A stretch of 14,551 nucleotides of DNA from JAMCRM01 sp041685075 (GTDB lineage: Bacteria > Acidobacteriota > Terriglobia > Bryobacterales > Bryobacteraceae), in NCBI GenBank assembly GCA_041685075.1, contig JAWLGN010000134.1, positions 1 to 14,551 of the forward strand. Reading direction: 5' to 3'. The notes beneath the pieces are model-generated. The model did no database searches. It had not been told where the DNA came from and was given only the letters and a program-made list of their open reading frames with translations. The translations under genes and the position numbers were made by a program. Below, one piece after another: positions 12,478 to 14,551 of this stretch; within the stretch, counting starts at the first letter, position 1; each line of letters opens with the position of its first letter.

Positions 12478-14551
12478 TCACTCGCAGCGCAGCGCGATGG
12501 CTGGATCCACACGCGTGGCGCGGCGGGCGGGAAGGTAGCCGGCCACTGCCGCCACGGCGGCGAGGAGCAGGACCACGGCTCCGAACACCGCCGGATCGGC
12601 AGCGCTGACCCCGTAAAGGATGCCGCGCAGGAAACGGGTGAACGCGACGGCGGCGAGGACCCCGGCAGCCAACCCCGCACCGGCCAGCCGCATCGTTTCC
12701 CCGAGGATCATGCGCCGCACGCCCGCGGGATCGGCGCCCAGGGCCAGCCGTACCCCGATCTCGCGGGTGCGGCGTGCGACGGTGTAGGAGAGGACACCGT
12801 AGATTCCCACGGCGGCCAGCAGGATAGCCAGCACGGCGAAGGCGCCCAGCAGCCAGACGGCCAGGCGGCGCTCGGCGAGCGAATCGCCCATCATGCGCTC
12901 GATGGTGCGGACTTCCGAGAGGGCCTGGCCGGGGTCGGCGGCGGCAGCGGCGGCGCGCAGCAGGGGCGCCATACGCTCGGGGCCGCCGGCGACGCGCACC
13001 GCCACCTCCATGGCGGTGACGGGTTGCTGCGTGTAGGCCAGGTAGATCTCCGGCTCCGGTTCTCCGGCCAGAGAAAGGTGGCGCACGCTGCCGACCACCC
13101 CCACGATGGTGATCCAGGGCGGAACGGGGCGGCCCGGAGGCGGAGGCGCGGGGTTGGCGTCCCAGGCGATGCGTTTGCCGATGGGGTCCTCGTTGGGGAA
13201 GAAGCGCCGGACGAGCGCTTCATTGACGACCGCGGCGAGAGGCGCATCGGGAGCGTCCCGCTCGGAAAGCAGCCTCCCGCGGCGCAGGGGAATTTCCATA
13301 GCGCTGAAGTAGCCGGGAGTGGCGATGCGGTACCAGACCGGGACGGCATCCTCGGGTCGCACCAGGGGGCGGCCTTCCACCCGCATAGTGCGCCCCTGGC
13401 TGGTGCCGCTGAAGGGGAGATTGTTGACCAGCCCGGCCGCCTGGACGCCGGGCGCGGTGGAAATCTCGTCCAGGAAGCGGGCGAAGAAAGCCATGCGGTG
13501 GCGCGGGTTTCCGTAGCGCGCCGCGGGCAGGTTGATGCCGGCGGCGAGCACGTTGCGGGGATTGAATCCGGGATCGACCTCCAGCAGCCGCCCGAAGCTC
13601 TTCATCAGCAGGCCGGCGCCGATGGCGAGGACCAGCGCGAGGGCCACCTCCACCACCACCAAGGCCCGGCGCAGGCGGTTGCGGCCGCGGCTCTCGAGAC
13701 CCGAGCGGCCGTCTTCCTTGAGGCCCTCGTAGAGGCCGGCGCGCGACGCGGCCACGGCCGGCGCCAGGCCGAACAGGACGGCGGTGAGCAGCGAGGCGGC
13801 CAGGGTGAAGGCGAGCACGGGCCAGTCCAGCCGGGCGGTATCGATCAGAGGATAACGGGCGGGCGCCAGGGCCACCAGGAGGCGCACGCCCCAGAAGGCG
13901 GCCGCGAGTCCTCCGGCCGCGCCGGCTAGTCCCAGGACGATGCTCTCGGTGAGCAACTGGCGCGCCACGCGCCAGCGCCCGGCGCCCAGGGCGGCGCGCA
14001 CGGCCATCTCCCGCCGGCGCGTTCCGGCGCGGGCCAGCAACAGGTTGGCCACGTTGGCGCAGGCGATGAGCAAGACCAGCCCCACGGCCCCCATCAGCAC
14101 CAGCAGGCTGCGCTCCACCTGCCGCACCATGAACTCGCGGGCGCGCCACAGCCGCAGGCTTCGTCCGGAGGTCCCGAAGAAACGGGGGTTGAGGCGCGGT
14201 ACGATGGCCGCGGTTTCGGCCTGCGCCTGGACCAGGGTGGCGCCGGGCCGAAGCCGCGCGATGGCGCCCACCACGGCGGCTCCGGTGGGCGGCAGGGCCA
14301 GCGGAACGTAAACGTCCGTTTCCGCGTTCAGGGAGCGGAAGCCCGGCGGCAGCACACCGGCGATGGTGTGGGGGACGCCGTCGAGCACGATGGCGCGGCC
14401 CACGATGGCGGCGTCCGAGGCGAAGCGCCGCTGCCAGAGCCCGTGCGAGAGGATGGCGGTGGGCGGGGCGCCGGGGCTGTCCTCCCGGTCGAGGAAGCCG
14501 CGGCCCAGCATGGGGCGCACCTGGAGAACGCGCAGGTAGGAGGCATTCACC
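12478..14551 (-). CDS. ADOP/MacB-type FtsX-domain permease (partial, 5' end outside window)
   Basis: 691 codons are visible and the frame is still open at the window edge. The first potential start there, GTG at 14548-14550, lies inside the conserved 'N-Y-L-R-V-L-x-V-R-P-x-x-G-R-G-F' segment of the MacB periplasmic core, so the true start is further right. The order is: periplasmic core part; a first FtsX block (LMGAVGLVLLIACANVANLL near residue 152, then RRREMAVRAALGAGR); two more membrane segments and an RNRLRRALVVVEVALALVL segment; a second periplasmic domain; and a final FtsX block (FAVLAILLAAVGIYGVLSYT, RTREIGVRLALGADP) ending VDPAIALRCE. This duplicated architecture without an ATPase gene beside it fits the acidobacterial duplicated orphan permease family. 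Transport role and substrate are unknown. It may read through into greA, since no terminator is visible between them. Confidence 0.9.
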   Translation of the reverse strand, partial: VNASYLRVLQVRPMLGRGFLDREDSPGAPPTAILSHGLWQRRFASDAAIVGRAIVLDGVPHTIAGVLPPGFRSLNAETDVYVPLALPPTGAAVVGAIARLRPGATLVQAQAETAAIVPRLNPRFFGTSGRSLRLWRAREFMVRQVERSLLVLMGAVGLVLLIACANVANLLLARAGTRRREMAVRAALGAGRWRVARQLLTESIVLGLAGAAGGLAAAFWGVRLLVALAPARYPLIDTARLDWPVLAFTLAASLLTAVLFGLAPAVAASRAGLYEGLKEDGRSGLESRGRNRLRRALVVVEVALALVLAIGAGLLMKSFGRLLEVDPGFNPRNVLAAGINLPAARYGNPRHRMAFFARFLDEISTAPGVQAAGLVNNLPFSGTSQGRTMRVEGRPLVRPEDAVPVWYRIATPGYFSAMEIPLRRGRLLSERDAPDAPLAAVVNEALVRRFFPNEDPIGKRIAWDANPAPPPPGRPVPPWITIVGVVGSVRHLSLAGEPEPEIYLAYTQQPVTAMEVAVRVAGGPERMAPLLRAAAAAADPGQALSEVRTIERMMGDSLAERRLAVWLLGAFAVLAILLAAVGIYGVLSYTVARRTREIGVRLALGADPAGVRRMILGETMRLAGAGLAAGVLAAVAFTRFLRGILYGVSAADPAVFGAVVLLLAAVAAVAGYLPARRATRVDPAIALRCE

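Noticed and set aside
12085..13929. Long + strand open frame (about 600 codons) opposite greA and the permease gene
   Set aside because: Low-complexity Gly/His/Arg-rich translation crossing two real genes on the other strand; a composition artefact.

Overview
This 14.55 kb window looks like a chromosomal segment of a high-G+C member of the Acidobacteriota, most likely a Solibacter/Bryobacter-type lineage. The reasons are the G+C-rich coding style, a MacB/FtsX-type permease with the layout of the 'acidobacterial duplicated orphan permease' (ADOP) family at the right edge, a short PadR regulator controlling an efflux cluster, and the general gene mix. The assignment rests on recalled family features, not on a search. 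I found no rRNA, tRNA, CRISPR array, transposase or phage gene.

Left part (1-1909): purM and purN overlap by an ATGA and give two steps of de novo purine synthesis. A small conserved-looking gene of unknown function faces purN, and the two coding ends overlap by 47 bp. Next (about 2095-3180) comes a segment of clearly lower G+C. It holds one gene for an exported, probably beta-propeller-like protein and is followed by about 380 bp without a convincing gene.

Centre (3391-9419): a compact efflux module runs padR - outer-membrane factor (TolC-like) - RND pump - periplasmic adaptor, all on the + strand. Spacings are 12 and 21 bp, then an 11 bp overlap. A good sigma70-type promoter lies before padR, and an imperfect palindrome sits across the predicted transcription start, which suggests an autoregulated efflux operon. 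The RND pump has Asp-Glu in place of the usual Asp-Asp and no Lys at the position of AcrB K940, so its proton relay is not the textbook one. metY (O-acetylhomoserine sulfhydrylase) follows 16 bp later.

Right part (10756-14551): the region between metY and the convergent gene on the - strand holds a strong intrinsic terminator, a possible small RNA with two stem-loops, and seven tandem units of about 40 bp. The same repeat module can be recognised in the 3' arm of the terminator and in the stop-codon region of the CDP-alcohol phosphatidyltransferase gene, so the repeat has expanded from, or into, both gene ends. On the - strand, greA and the phosphatidyltransferase gene form an ATGA-coupled pair with a perfect TATAAT upstream. 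The ADOP-type permease gene runs off the right edge.

The + strand is richer in C than G on the left and richer in G than C on the right, whatever the gene direction. The change falls inside the RND gene. The best candidates for something new are the repeat array at the convergent gene ends, the candidate small RNA with a C-rich loop beside it, and the padR operator with the altered RND pump. All three are inferences that need computation or experiment.
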